From positions 744,001 through 808,000 of the forward strand of contig NZ_SLVB01000001.1 in assembly GCF_004341845.1 (NCBI RefSeq): a stretch of DNA of 64,000 nucleotides, in the 5' to 3' direction. The stretch is from Novosphingobium sp. PhB165 (GTDB lineage Bacteria; Pseudomonadota; Alphaproteobacteria; Sphingomonadales; Sphingomonadaceae). Under the pieces are notes generated by a model. It saw only the letters and a list, made by a program, of their open reading frames with translations, was not told the DNA's origin and ran no database searches. Position numbers and translations under genes: made by a program. Below, piece after piece: positions 18,674-28,484 of this stretch (positions are counted from its first letter, which is position 1; the number at the start of each line of letters is the position of its first letter).

Positions 18674-19525
18674 ATGACCCACCCTCTGGACATGATGCAC
18701 GCGATCGCGGGGCTTCTCGTCGGCGTGCTCGTGGGCCTGACCGGCGTTGGCGGCGGCTCGCTGATGACGCCGCTGCTGGTTCTGATGTTCGGCGTGAACC
18801 CGCAAACCGCTGTCGGCACGGACCTGCTCTTCGCTGCAGTCACCAAGATCTGCGGTTCGGTGGTCCACGGCAAGCGCGAGACGGTTGACTGGACGATCGT
18901 TCGCCGTCTGGCCTCCGGCAGCATCCCCGCAGCTATCGTGACCGTGGGCGTGCTCGCCTATGTCGGCAAGATCGGCAAATCGTCGGAGAGCGTGATCCTG
19001 TTCTCGCTGGCGATATTGCTCTTCGCAACCGCGCTGGCGGTGGCGTCGCGTAAATGGCTGATGCGTTTCGCACGCCACAGCGACGAGCTTACCCCTCCAG
19101 GTAAAGTCACGTTCGGCACGATCTTGCTGGGCGCGGTGATCGGCGTTGCGGTCTCGATTTCATCGGTCGGTGCCGGTGCCATCGGCGTGACGGTGCTGCT
19201 GTTGCTCTATCCGCGCCTGCAGGTTTCACGCTTGATCGGATCGGACATCGCCCATGCCGTGCCGCTGGCTCTCATCGCGGGGACCGGCCACTGGATCATC
19301 GGCGACGTCAATCTTGTGCTTCTGGGGAACCTGCTGATCGGCTCTATCCCCGGCGTGGTTTTGGGCAGCTATCTCTCCTCGCACGCGCCTGACAGAGTGC
19401 TTCAGCCGCTGCTGGCCTGCGTGCTGGCCGTCTCTTCGTGGCAGCTCATGGTGAAGTCGCGGATGCAGGATGCGGTGCATGCGCCGGTTCAGGCCGTGGC
19501 CCGGGAACTGGCCCCGGCGCATTGA
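18674..19525 (+). CDS. TSUP family permease (sulfite exporter TauE/SafE)
   Basis: A 283-residue membrane protein of the TSUP (TauE/SafE, DUF81) family, linked to transport of sulfite, sulfoacetate or other organosulfur anions. About eight hydrophobic segments, with the GVLVGLTGVGGGSLMTPLL motif near the start and an internal repeat of it around VSISSVGAGAIGVTVL. I chose the ATG at 18674, as it gives a short N-terminus before the first segment; one earlier start adds six residues. Convergent with the M3 peptidase gene, 19 bases away. Substrate unknown. Confidence 0.9.
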   Translation: MTHPLDMMHAIAGLLVGVLVGLTGVGGGSLMTPLLVLMFGVNPQTAVGTDLLFAAVTKICGSVVHGKRETVDWTIVRRLASGSIPAAIVTVGVLAYVGKIGKSSESVILFSLAILLFATALAVASRKWLMRFARHSDELTPPGKVTFGTILLGAVIGVAVSISSVGAGAIGVTVLLLLYPRLQVSRLIGSDIAHAVPLALIAGTGHWIIGDVNLVLLGNLLIGSIPGVVLGSYLSSHAPDRVLQPLLACVLAVSSWQLMVKSRMQDAVHAPVQAVARELAPAH

Positions 19526-19544
19526 ACCGGAGCCGGAGCCGGGG

Positions 19545-21590
19545 TTACTGGTCCTTGGCCAGTTGCGCTTTGTAGGCATCCAGGCTGATCGGTCGTCCCA
19601 GGAACGCTTTCACCAGTTCGGCCGAGGGCTGGGAACCACCGGGGGCCAGAACCAACTGACGATAGCGTTCCGCCGTTACCCGGTCTCGCAGGCCATGCGT
19701 CTGGAATTGCGTGAAAAGATCGTCGGCGATCACCAGCGACCAGGTATAGGTGTAATACGTCGCGCTATAGCCGTTCAGGTGGCTGAAACTGTCCTGGAAC
19801 TGCCACCAGTCGGGCACCGACCAGACGACGTTACGCGCATAGATCGCCCGCGTCGCCGCACCGAGATCAGCGGGTGCCGGGGCCTGATGCAGTCGCAGCG
19901 AAATCTCTGAATAAGCGACACCGCGCAGCTCATCCATTCCGCGGCCGAAATACCGCGCGCGATTCATGCTGGCGACGAGCTCGCGCGGAATGGGCTTCCC
20001 CTGCGCATCGGATGCGAACGTGGCAAGCGTGTCGTAGTCGTAGGCCCATTGCTCCAGCATCTGCGACGGTGCCTCAACGAAGTCCCATTCGTTGGCCACG
20101 CCCGATTGGCCCGCCCAGCGCGCGGTCTGGCCGCCGAAGATGTGGTGCAGCATATGGCCAAATTCGTGAAGGAAGGTGACGACGTCGCCATGCTCCATCA
20201 GCGCATCGGCATCTTCGCCCGCCGAGACATTGGTGACGAGCGCTCCCACGGGAATGCTGCGGCCTGCAATCCCCATGCGCAGGCCGATCATGTTGGCGTG
20301 TTCGTACTTGCCCGGGCGCGGGTGCGAATCGAAATAGAAGGCGCCGATGACCTTTCCGTTTTCGACCATTTCATAGGTTTCGACGCGCGGATCCCACGTT
20401 GCGGTCCGCCATGGGCGAATCTCGACGCCGAACAGGTCCGACGTCAGCTTCAGGATGCCGTCCCGCACTTTCGCATAGGAGAAGTACTTACGAGCCTCCT
20501 GAGCATCGTAGGAATAGTCCCGCTGCTGCACGCGCTGTGTGTAAAATGGCAGTTGCCACAGCGTGAGTTCGCTTGCCCCGGGATCGTCACGCCGCCGCTC
20601 CGCAAGCAGTTTGGCATAGTCTCGCTCGGCAATGGGACGGGCGATGGTTTCGACGCCGCCGAGCAGTTCGTCCACTTTCGCGGGCGTGTTCAGCATGCGG
20701 TCTTCGAGGGCGAGCGCGCTGTAGTCCTTGCGTCCGAGGTCGGATGCCAGTTGCGCCCGGTCGTTCAGCAGGTTCGTCAGCAGGATGTCGTTCTGCGGAT
20801 AGCCGCGCGTGCGGGAAGCCCGGAGCACGCGCTCGCGCAGATCGTCGCTGCGGGCATATGTCAGGACCGGCACAATGTCAGTGCTGTCGGTGGACAGCGT
20901 GACCTTGCCATTCGCGCCCGCCGGGTGGGCGGCTATGAAATCGTCGGGCAGACCAGCCAGTTCGGCCGGATCGGCTTCAAGCGTCTTGCGGGCGTCGGCA
21001 ATGCCTTTTTCGAAAGCGGTGCCGTTGGCGGCGATGCGATCCTGCAACGCCTGGATCGCCTTGCGGCCATCGGGCGACTGGGCGACACCGGCGCGGTCGA
21101 AAGCCTCTAGCGAGCGCGTCAGGTAATAGCGCGTGGCGGGGTCGGTACCCGCGTCCACGGCCTTCAAGCGATCATATACGGGTCGAGACAGGCTGAGCTT
21201 GGCCGATGCATTCTGCATGCGGACCTCGCACGCGGCACCGGCGTCTCGGCGCGGGGCATCGGCCATCACTTCTCGAAACAGGCCGAACTCACCCTGTGTT
21301 GCCGCGATCAGGTCGTAGATGTCATCGAAACGCTGCAAGGTGCCGTCGTCGGTGGCAGCGCCGCGTTCGGCCTCGAGTTCGGCAATGCGGCGGTCGATTT
21401 CGCCCGCGAGCTTGTCGCAACGTGCATTGAGCGCGGCAGCATCGGGCGCATCGGCAAGAATGCTGCCAATGAAAGTATCGACAGGTGCAGGAGCTGCTTT
21501 TGCTACTTCCGGTGTGGCCAACAGAGTACAGGCCAGCGCCGTACCGGACAAAAACGCCGAAAATCGACAAGATGATGGTGCCCGAAGCAT
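19545..21590 (-). CDS. Exported M3-family zinc metallopeptidase (thimet oligopeptidase type)
   Basis: A 681-residue oligopeptidase of family M3 (thimet oligopeptidase / oligopeptidase A / Dcp). The zinc motif HEFGHMLHH begins at about His475, with the third ligand Glu in the following FVEAPSQMLEQW segment. An N-terminal signal sequence ends near AKAAP (about residue 34), so it should act in the periplasm on short peptides. I chose the ATG at 21590 with GGGGGAT seven bases upstream; a TTG at 21614 would add eight residues. It is divergent from rnr. Confidence 0.93.
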   Translation of the reverse strand: MLRAPSSCRFSAFLSGTALACTLLATPEVAKAAPAPVDTFIGSILADAPDAAALNARCDKLAGEIDRRIAELEAERGAATDDGTLQRFDDIYDLIAATQGEFGLFREVMADAPRRDAGAACEVRMQNASAKLSLSRPVYDRLKAVDAGTDPATRYYLTRSLEAFDRAGVAQSPDGRKAIQALQDRIAANGTAFEKGIADARKTLEADPAELAGLPDDFIAAHPAGANGKVTLSTDSTDIVPVLTYARSDDLRERVLRASRTRGYPQNDILLTNLLNDRAQLASDLGRKDYSALALEDRMLNTPAKVDELLGGVETIARPIAERDYAKLLAERRRDDPGASELTLWQLPFYTQRVQQRDYSYDAQEARKYFSYAKVRDGILKLTSDLFGVEIRPWRTATWDPRVETYEMVENGKVIGAFYFDSHPRPGKYEHANMIGLRMGIAGRSIPVGALVTNVSAGEDADALMEHGDVVTFLHEFGHMLHHIFGGQTARWAGQSGVANEWDFVEAPSQMLEQWAYDYDTLATFASDAQGKPIPRELVASMNRARYFGRGMDELRGVAYSEISLRLHQAPAPADLGAATRAIYARNVVWSVPDWWQFQDSFSHLNGYSATYYTYTWSLVIADDLFTQFQTHGLRDRVTAERYRQLVLAPGGSQPSAELVKAFLGRPISLDAYKAQLAKDQ

Positions 21591-21823
21591 GTCGATATCC
21601 CCCAATATCCCCAATTTCTTCGAACAATACTGTAGTAATTAAGATGCGACAAGTCGCAGGAGTGGGCAGGCACGAGCCACTCCGGCTTTTGTCATTAGCG
21701 TCGGCTTCAATCGGCAATGTTGCGTGATGAATGGCACTGAAGTCGGCAAAACGGGCGGCGTGGGCGCAGGGCGCGTCTTATCGCGGATTGTATTTACCCG
21801 CGTTTGTCTCCAAGTGCGGAGAT

Positions 21824-24097
21824 ATGCCTCGCCCCAAGAACACTACGCCCCGGCACGAGCCCGGCCTGCCCACCCGCCAGCAGGTGCTCGACTTCATCCA
21901 GAACTCGACCGAACCGGCCGGCAAGCGAGAGATCGCGCGGGCCTTCGGCCTCAAGGGGCAGGAGAAGATCCAGCTCAAGGCGCTGCTCAGGGACATGGCC
22001 GAGGAAGGCCTGATCGACGGCAAGCGGACGGCGTTCCACCGCATGGGCGGGCTGCCCAAGGTCACGGTGCTGCGCATCATCATGATCGAGGAAGGTGAGC
22101 CGATCGCCGTTCCCGATACCTGGACGCCGGACGATGCCTCGCCGCCGCCGCGCATCCGCCTGATCGAGAAAGGCCGCTCGGCACTCAAGAAGGGCGACCG
22201 CGTGCTGGCTCGCACGGAAGAAACCCCCACCGGTTGGCGCGGCTATCCGATGAAGAAGCTGACGCTGCGCTCGGAACAGCTCCTCGGCGTTGTCGAGATC
22301 GACGGCGCGGGCAAGCCCTGGCTGGCACCGGTGGACAAGCGCATCCGCAATTCCTCGCCGATTTCCGACCTCGGTGGCGCCGAGAAGGGCGAACTCGTGC
22401 TGGCCGAACCCATTGGCCGCTCCGCGCGCCCCTCGGTCAAGGTTACCGAAGTGCTCGGGGAGCCGCTGGCGCCCAAGGCGTTCAGCCTGATCGCGATCCA
22501 CAAGCACGGCATCCCCAATCACTTCACCGAAGAGACCATCGCCGAAGCCGAGGCGGCGGCGAAGATGCCCCTCAGCCATGAGAAGCGTGAGGACCTGCGT
22601 CACCTTCCTATCGTCGCCATTGATCCCTCGGACGCGCGCGACCACGACGATGCGATCTGGGCCACGCCGAACGAGCAGGGCGGTTTCGACGCGCTCGTGG
22701 CCATTGCCGACGTCTCCTTCTATGTCCGGCCCGGCGGCGAACTGGACCGCGAGGCGCGCCGTCGCGGCAACTCGGTCTATTTCCCCGACCGCGTCGTCCC
22801 GATGCTGCCTGAAGTGCTCAGCGCCGATGTCTGCTCGCTCCGCTCGGGCGAGGACCGCGCGGCCATGGCCTGCCACCTCAAGGTGGATGGCGAGGGCAAG
22901 GTGGTAGACTGGCGCTTCACCCGCGCGCTCGTGCGCATCCATGAAGTGATCGCCTACGAAGACGCCCAGACCCGCATCGACGAGAACCGGGCGGAAGAGC
23001 ATCTCCAGCACCTCTGGGCCTGCTGGAAGTTGCTCGCCAAGGCCCGCGAAGCGCGCGATCCGCTGGAACTCGAACTGCCCGAGCGCCGCGTGAAGCTTGA
23101 CGAGCATGGCCGTATTGCCGAAATCGCCATTCGCGAGCGGCTCGATGCGCACCGCGTGGTCGAGGATTTCATGATCGCCGCCAACGTCGCGGCCGCCAAG
23201 GCGCTGGAAGCCAAAGTGGCTCCCGTCGTCTACCGAATCCACGAAACGCCGAGCCGCGAGAAGCTGACCACGCTCAAGGACTATCTGGCGACATTCGGCC
23301 GCAAGCTCTCGCTTGGGCAGGTCATCACGCCGGGCCTGTTCAACCGTATGCTCAAGGACATCGCGGACGAGAGCGAGAAGGCGCTCATCATGGAGGCAGT
23401 GCTGCGCAGCCAGACGCAGGCCTATTACGGCCCGCGCAATGAAGGGCACTTCGGACTCGCGCTCGGCTCCTATGCGCACTTCACGTCGCCGATCCGCCGC
23501 TACGCCGACCTTCTGGTCCACCGTGCGCTGGTCGATGCCTATGGGCTGGAACAACCCGCACCCAAGGGCGATATCCCGGCAACCTCGGGCCTGTCCGAGC
23601 GTGACCGAGACGATCTTGGCCGCGTCAGCGACGCCATCAGCCAGGCCGAGCGCCGCGCGATGGAGGCCGAGCGCGAGACCATCGACCGCTATGTCGCCGC
23701 CTGGCTTTCAAGCCGTGTCGGTGAAGTCTTCGATACGCGCATTACTGGCGTCCAAAAGTTCGGCTTCTTCGCGACGATCATCAGTCTTGGCGGCGACGGC
23801 CTCGTGCCGGTTTCGACTCTGGGCGACGAGCGCTTTGCCTATGACGAGAAGGCGCAGGTCCTCGAGGGTGAAAGCAGCGGCACGAGCTATGCTGTGGGCC
23901 AAATCCTGCGCCTGCGCCTTGCCGAGGCGAATCCGCTGACCGGCGCGCTCAAGTTCGAGCTGGAGGAAGGCGGCGGCCGGATCGAACCGCGCGGGCGGCC
24001 GACTCCGATGAAACCGCTGAAAAAGAAGGGCGGCCATATGGTCGGCCAGCGCGGCAGGCCGGGCAATATCCGCCATCAGGGCCGTAAGAAGAAGTAA
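21824..24097 (+). CDS. rnr: Ribonuclease R
   Basis: 3'-to-5' exoribonuclease that degrades structured RNA. The 757-residue protein has an N-terminal winged-helix part (about 15-80), cold-shock-type RNA-binding domains, the RNB catalytic domain with IDPSDARDHDDAIW supplying the metal-binding Asp residues, an S1 domain (about 625-705), and a Lys/Arg-rich tail. The ATG at 21824 is preceded by CGGAG; a longer reading from 21731 lacks homology. It is divergent from the M3 peptidase gene. Confidence 0.95.
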   Translation: MPRPKNTTPRHEPGLPTRQQVLDFIQNSTEPAGKREIARAFGLKGQEKIQLKALLRDMAEEGLIDGKRTAFHRMGGLPKVTVLRIIMIEEGEPIAVPDTWTPDDASPPPRIRLIEKGRSALKKGDRVLARTEETPTGWRGYPMKKLTLRSEQLLGVVEIDGAGKPWLAPVDKRIRNSSPISDLGGAEKGELVLAEPIGRSARPSVKVTEVLGEPLAPKAFSLIAIHKHGIPNHFTEETIAEAEAAAKMPLSHEKREDLRHLPIVAIDPSDARDHDDAIWATPNEQGGFDALVAIADVSFYVRPGGELDREARRRGNSVYFPDRVVPMLPEVLSADVCSLRSGEDRAAMACHLKVDGEGKVVDWRFTRALVRIHEVIAYEDAQTRIDENRAEEHLQHLWACWKLLAKAREARDPLELELPERRVKLDEHGRIAEIAIRERLDAHRVVEDFMIAANVAAAKALEAKVAPVVYRIHETPSREKLTTLKDYLATFGRKLSLGQVITPGLFNRMLKDIADESEKALIMEAVLRSQTQAYYGPRNEGHFGLALGSYAHFTSPIRRYADLLVHRALVDAYGLEQPAPKGDIPATSGLSERDRDDLGRVSDAISQAERRAMEAERETIDRYVAAWLSSRVGEVFDTRITGVQKFGFFATIISLGGDGLVPVSTLGDERFAYDEKAQVLEGESSGTSYAVGQILRLRLAEANPLTGALKFELEEGGGRIEPRGRPTPMKPLKKKGGHMVGQRGRPGNIRHQGRKKK

Positions 24098-24132
24098 CGA
24101 GAGCGGGGCAGGGGGATTACCTGCCCCATTCC

Positions 24133-24209
24133 CGTCATTGCGAGCGTAGCGAAGCAATCCAGAGCGACCCGAGCCGCCGATGGATTGCTTCGCTACGCTC
24201 GCAATGACG
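24133..24209. repeat. Perfect 29-bp inverted repeat between convergent genes
   Basis: The 29 bases at 24133-24161 (starting CGTCATTGCGAGCGTAGC) recur as an exact reverse complement at 24181-24209, separated by 19 bases. The plus strand then reads AAAAAAG. It lies between rnr and the minus-strand uspA-type gene, so it is likely a two-way terminator of the dispersed CATTGCGAGCG repeat type known in many proteobacterial genomes. Confidence 0.85.
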
Positions 24210-24224
24210 AAAAAAGAAAGTGGC

Positions 24225-24680
24225 TCAGCTCAGACGCTCGATCGCTTCGGCATCGAGCGTCCCGGGAATCACGAAGACCGGGCAGGGCATCTGGCCAAGT
24301 CCCGCACCCGTAAAGTGCGCTACCAGCGGGCCGGGCCCGCCTTCCTTCGCCGCACCCAGAACAAGCGCCGATACCTCCGGATGCTCCTTGAGATATTCGC
24401 GCACGATCTTGATATCCTCGCCCATGCGGACCGAGATCACCGGCATTTTCGCGCCTTGCGACAGCAGGTTGCCGGCCGCTGCCGTCACCAGCGTTTCGGC
24501 GCGGGCGCGGGCTTCTTCCTCGATCGTCGCCTGGACGCCGCCAAAGGCATTGAAAGGCTGCGGCGGTACCAGCGCCAGGAGATGCAACATGCCGTCGGTC
24601 TTCGCGGCGCGGCGCGCGGCGAACTGGAGAGCGACCAGCGCCTCTTCGGTTTCGTCAACGATAACCAGATAGATACGCAT
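24225..24680 (-). CDS. Universal stress protein, UspA family
   Basis: A 151-residue single-domain universal stress protein with an alpha/beta Rossmann-like fold. It begins MRIYLVIVDETEEA and carries the VSALVLGAAKEGG segment and a late PCPVFVIPG strand. The usual ATP-binding G-2x-G-9x-G-S/T pattern is only partly kept: after LGAAKEGGPGP the final G-S/T pair is not obvious, so nucleotide binding is doubtful. I chose the ATG at 24680 because homologues start there; upstream in-frame codons read as non-homologous sequence. Divergent from pdhC. Confidence 0.85.
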   Translation of the reverse strand: MRIYLVIVDETEEALVALQFAARRAAKTDGMLHLLALVPPQPFNAFGGVQATIEEEARARAETLVTAAAGNLLSQGAKMPVISVRMGEDIKIVREYLKEHPEVSALVLGAAKEGGPGPLVAHFTGAGLGQMPCPVFVIPGTLDAEAIERLS

Positions 24681-24853
24681 GACTTTTTGGCCCTGATCCC
24701 CTTGCGAACTGCTTATCAGGCCATTCAGGTCTCTGTGCAAGAGATCACGAATGGCGAAAGGATTGCGAAGGCGCTTGTATGCTGCGCGCAACTTGTCCAA
24801 GGAAAGGCCAACCCTCCCCCCTCCACAGGATAACAAGGGACACACACGCTTCC

Positions 24854-26182
24854 ATGCCCATCGAGATCAAGATGCCCGCCCTGTCCCCCACGATGGAAGA
24901 GGGAAAACTGGCAAAATGGCTGGTTAAGGAAGGCGACACCGTCAACTCCGGCGACATCATGGCCGAAATCGAAACCGACAAAGCCACGATGGAATTCGAA
25001 GCCGTCGACGAAGGCGTCGTCGGCAAGATTCTGGTGCCGGAAGGCACCGAAGGCGTGAAGGTCGGCACCGTGATCGCCGTGATCGCCGGTGAAGGCGAAG
25101 ACGCCAGCGCTGTCGCCGCCGCTCCTGCCAAGACCGAGGCGCCCAAGGCGGCTGCCCCGGCTCCGGCCGCTGCACCTGCTGCTGCGCCCGCGGCTGCTCC
25201 GGCTCCCGCGCCTGCCGCCGTGGCCACTGACGGCCGCGTCGTTGCCTCTCCCCTCGCCAAGCGCATCGCCGTCGCCAAGGGCGTCGACCTTGCCGCCGTG
25301 ACCGGCACCGGCCCCAAGGGCCGCATCGTCAAGGCCGACGTCGAAGCCGCCCAGCCCGGTACCGCCGCGCCCAAGGCTGCTGCTCCGGCCGCCGCCCCAG
25401 CGCCTGCCGCCGCGCCTGTCGCTGCCGGTGAAGCCAAGCCCGCAACCGTCGAAATGGCGCCCGAAACCCGCGCTCTGCTGGATGACCGCATCCCGCACGC
25501 CGTCGAAAAGCTGTCGGGCATGCGCAAGACCATTGCGCGTCGCCTTACCCAGTCGATGCAGGAAGCGCCGCACATCTACCTCACCGTGGACGTGCGCCTC
25601 GACAAGCTCATGGCCCTGCGCGCCGAGATCAACTCCATGCTCGAAAAGCAGGGCGTGAAGGTTTCGGTGAACGACATGCTGATCAAGGCCCTTGGCCGCG
25701 CGCTGATCGACGTGCCGGAATGCAACGTGACCTTCGCCGGTAACGAGCTGATCAAGTATGCCCGCGCCGACGTGTCGGTTGCCGTTTCGATCCCGGGCGG
25801 CCTGATCACCCCGATCGTCCAGAACGCCAACGGCAAGTCGTTCTCCGAAATCGCCAAGGCGACCAAGGATCTCGGCAAGCGCGCCAAGGAAGGCAAGCTG
25901 CAGCCGGGCGAGTATCAGGGCGGCACCGCCTCGATCTCGAACATGGGCATGATGGGCATCAAGCAGTTCACGGCCGTCATCAACCCGCCGCAGGCGACGA
26001 TCATCGCCGTCGGCGCCGGCGAGAAGCGCCCGTGGGTCATGCCCGACGATTCGCTGGGCATCGCCACCGTCATGAGCGCAACCGGCAGCTTCGACCACCG
26101 CGCGGTGGACGGTGCCGATGGTGCGCGCCTGATGGCCGCCTTCCGCGAATACGTCGAAACGCCGCTGGGCATGGTTGCCTGA
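24854..26182 (+). CDS. pdhC: Pyruvate dehydrogenase complex E2, dihydrolipoamide acetyltransferase
   Basis: E2 core of the pyruvate dehydrogenase complex, moving the acetyl group from E1 to CoA through a lipoyl arm. The 442-residue protein has one lipoyl domain (1-80) with the lipoylated Lys43 in ETDKATMEF, an Ala/Pro linker (about 88-127), a peripheral subunit-binding domain (about 132-168, [15 protein letters not shown]), a second linker and the catalytic domain ending with HRAVDG (His415, Asp419). [11 protein letters not shown] is typical of pyruvate rather than 2-oxoglutarate E2. A thioesterase and E3 follow closely; E1 subunits are not in the window. Confidence 0.96.
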   Translation: MPIEIKMPALSPTMEEGKLAKWLVKEGDTVNSGDIMAEIETDKATMEFEAVDEGVVGKILVPEGTEGVKVGTVIAVIAGEGEDASAVAAAPAKTEAPKAAAPAPAAAPAAAPAAAPAPAPAAVATDGRVVASPLAKRIAVAKGVDLAAVTGTGPKGRIVKADVEAAQPGTAAPKAAAPAAAPAPAAAPVAAGEAKPATVEMAPETRALLDDRIPHAVEKLSGMRKTIARRLTQSMQEAPHIYLTVDVRLDKLMALRAEINSMLEKQGVKVSVNDMLIKALGRALIDVPECNVTFAGNELIKYARADVSVAVSIPGGLITPIVQNANGKSFSEIAKATKDLGKRAKEGKLQPGEYQGGTASISNMGMMGIKQFTAVINPPQATIIAVGAGEKRPWVMPDDSLGIATVMSATGSFDHRAVDGADGARLMAAFREYVETPLGMVA

Positions 26183-26183
26183 G

Positions 26184-26576
26184 ATGGAAGACAAGACCAG
26201 CGGTTGCCCGCGTGACCCGGTGATCCGGGTCACGGCGATGCCGGCCGATGCCAATGCCTATGGCGATATCTTCGGCGGCTGGCTGATGAGCCAGATGGAC
26301 ATGGGCGCCGGCCTTATCGCCGCGCGCCGTTCGCGTGGCCGCGCGGTCACCGTAGCCATGGACGGCACCCAGTTTCATCTGCCTGTAAAGGTAGGTGACG
26401 AAGTGTCCGTCTATGGAGAGATCAAGCGCGTCGGTCGTACCTCGCTGACGATCGCCATCGAAGCCTGGCGTCGCCATCGGCATGAAGAAGAAGAAGTGAA
26501 GGTGACGCAGGCCGTGTTCACCTTCGTCGCGGTGAACGAATTCGGCAAACCGCGCGTCATCGATCAGGAGAAGTAA
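26184..26576 (+). CDS. Acyl-CoA thioesterase, YciA-like hotdog protein
   Basis: A 130-residue single hotdog-fold protein like YciA/BACH-type acyl-CoA thioesterases, which hydrolyse acyl-CoA esters. The N-terminal NAYGDIFGGWLMSQMD motif carries the catalytic Asp and Gly pair, followed by FHLPVKVGDEVSVYG. The ATG lies one base after the pdhC stop, and lpdA starts four bases after its stop, so all three genes should be on one transcript. Why a thioesterase is there is unclear; it may recycle CoA or limit acetyl-CoA. Confidence 0.9.
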   Translation: MEDKTSGCPRDPVIRVTAMPADANAYGDIFGGWLMSQMDMGAGLIAARRSRGRAVTVAMDGTQFHLPVKVGDEVSVYGEIKRVGRTSLTIAIEAWRRHRHEEEEVKVTQAVFTFVAVNEFGKPRVIDQEK

Positions 26577-26580
26577 CTCA

Positions 26581-27996
26581 GTGGCTGATACCTATGACGT
26601 CATCGTTCTCGGCTCGGGTCCCGGTGGCTATGTCGCGGCAATCCGTGCCGCACAGCTGGGCCTGAAGACCGCCATCGTCGAGCGCGAACTGCTCGGCGGC
26701 ATCTGCCTCAACTGGGGCTGCATCCCGACCAAGGCGCTGCTGCGCTCGGCCGAGGTATTCCACCAGATGAAGCACGCCAAGAACTACGGTCTTTCGGCCG
26801 AGAACATCACGGCCGATCTCGATGCCGTGGTCCAGCGTTCGCGCGGCGTTGCCAAGCAGCTCAATCAGGGCGTCACGCACCTGATGAAGAAGAACAAGAT
26901 CACCGTGCACATGGGCACCGGCAAGCTTGTCGCTCCGGGCAAGCTCCAGGTGACCGGCGAGAAGGGCACCGAGACCCTTGAAGCCAAGCACATCGTCATC
27001 GCCACCGGCGCCCGCGCCCGCGACCTGCCGCACGCCAAGGCTGACGGCAACCGCGTGTGGACCTACCGCCACGCGATGACGCCGAAGGAAATGCCTACCA
27101 AGCTTCTGGTCATCGGATCGGGCGCCATCGGCATCGAATTCGCCAGCTTCTACAATGACATGGGCGTTGACGTCACGGTCGTCGAGATGATGGACCGCAT
27201 CGTCCCGGTCGAGGATGCCGACGTTTCGGCGTTCCTCGAAAAGCAGCTGACCAAGCAGGGCATGAAGATCATGACCAGCGCCAAGACCAGCGACATGGTC
27301 GTCGGCAAGGACAGCGTGAAGGTGACGATCACCGACAAGGCCGGCAAGGCCGAGGCGGTGGAATTCAGCCACATGATCGTCGCCATCGGCATCGTGCCGA
27401 ACGTCGAGAACATCGGTCTGGAAGACCTCGGCATCGAGCCGGACAAGCGCTTCCACATCAAGACGGACGACTACGGCCGCACCAACGTCAAGGGCATCTG
27501 GGCGATCGGTGACTGCGTTGACGGTCCCTGGCTGGCCCACAAGGCAAGCCACGAAGGCGTCACTGCCGCCGAGGCGATTGCGCAGGAACTGGGCAACAAG
27601 GACGTGCATCCGCACCCGCTCGACCGTCGCAACATCCCGGGCTGCACCTACTGCCACCCGCAGATCGCCTCGGTCGGCATGACCGAAGCGAAGGCGAAGG
27701 AAGCGGGCTACGAAGTGAAGGCCGGCACCTTCCCGTTCATCGGTAACGGCAAGGCCATCGCACTGGGCGAGCCGGAAGGCTTCGTGAAGACCGTGTTCGA
27801 CGCCAAGACCGGCGAACTGCTCGGCGCCCACATGATCGGCGCGGAAGTGACCGAAATGATCCAGGGCTACGTGGTCGGCAAGACGCTCGAAACCACCGAG
27901 GCGGAGCTGATGAACACTGTGTTCCCGCATCCGACCATCTCGGAGACGATGCACGAGGCAACGCTCGCCGCCTATGGCCGCGCGCTGCACATGTAA
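26581..27996 (+). CDS. lpdA: Dihydrolipoyl dehydrogenase (E3)
   Basis: FAD-dependent E3 of 2-oxoacid dehydrogenase complexes, re-oxidising lipoyl groups and passing electrons to NAD+. The 471-residue protein has the FAD-binding GSGPGGYVAA, the redox pair Cys42/Cys47 in GGICLNWGCIP, the NAD-binding GSGAIGIEFASF, and the C-terminal HPTISETMHEA active-site His-Glu. The start is GTG four bases after the thioesterase gene. A strong terminator follows. Confidence 0.97.
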   Translation: MADTYDVIVLGSGPGGYVAAIRAAQLGLKTAIVERELLGGICLNWGCIPTKALLRSAEVFHQMKHAKNYGLSAENITADLDAVVQRSRGVAKQLNQGVTHLMKKNKITVHMGTGKLVAPGKLQVTGEKGTETLEAKHIVIATGARARDLPHAKADGNRVWTYRHAMTPKEMPTKLLVIGSGAIGIEFASFYNDMGVDVTVVEMMDRIVPVEDADVSAFLEKQLTKQGMKIMTSAKTSDMVVGKDSVKVTITDKAGKAEAVEFSHMIVAIGIVPNVENIGLEDLGIEPDKRFHIKTDDYGRTNVKGIWAIGDCVDGPWLAHKASHEGVTAAEAIAQELGNKDVHPHPLDRRNIPGCTYCHPQIASVGMTEAKAKEAGYEVKAGTFPFIGNGKAIALGEPEGFVKTVFDAKTGELLGAHMIGAEVTEMIQGYVVGKTLETTEAELMNTVFPHPTISETMHEATLAAYGRALHM

Positions 27997-28022
27997 GGCT
28001 AAGCGCCGATACGGAATACGCG

Positions 28023-28057
28023 AAGGGCGGGCCCGCAAAGGCCCGCCCTTTTCGTTT
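28023..28057 (+). terminator. Rho-independent terminator of the pdhC-lpdA operon
   Basis: AAGGGCGGGCC at 28023-28033 pairs perfectly with GGCCCGCCCTT at 28040-28050 around CGCAAA, followed by a T-rich TTCGTTT. It lies 27 bases after the lpdA stop and matches the classic form. Confidence 0.9.
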
Positions 28058-28081
28058 GCTGTCGCTACTACCGGGGACCGG

Positions 28082-28390
28082 TCAGTTGGCGGCGGCGCGG
28101 GCGATATGTTCGAAAACAGCGGGATGGAGAGGCTCGACGAACTCGCAGCCGACCGTGGTCCCGCGCACCCAGCAAATCCGCGCACCAAGCATCTGAAGCC
28201 CCGGAATGCGGATGCGCAGAGGCATGTCGTCGCGGGTGTCGGAAAGCCATGCGATGCGGAAACCGCCCGGAGACAGATCATCCAGTCGCGCGGCCTTCCA
28301 AGGGCGCATGCCTTGCCGGACCTCGCACAGGATCGATACGCCCACGCGAGTATCGCGGTCGAGTTGGTCGAGACTCGTAACGTCTTGCAA
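28082..28390 (-). CDS. PilZ domain protein
   Basis: A 102-residue PilZ domain, the cyclic-di-GMP receptor fold. It shows Arg residues in RQGMRPWKAAR followed by the D-L-S-P-G-G version of the D/NxSxxG motif, then ARICWVRGTTVGCEFVEPL, as in single-domain PilZ proteins. I chose TTG at 28390, as GGGGAGAA lies at suitable spacing; a TTG at 28423 lacks such a site. No enzymatic or other domain is attached. Target unknown; the EAL phosphodiesterase in this window shows that c-di-GMP is turned over here. Confidence 0.82.
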   Translation of the reverse strand: MQDVTSLDQLDRDTRVGVSILCEVRQGMRPWKAARLDDLSPGGFRIAWLSDTRDDMPLRIRIPGLQMLGARICWVRGTTVGCEFVEPLHPAVFEHIARAAAN

Positions 28391-28484
28391 GGCATTCTCC
28401 CCGGTGTGGGAACTGCCTTGCAAGATGCAGACTTACCAAGGAGTTAGCGGCACCGACGGTTCGCACCGAAACGGTGGAAACCTT

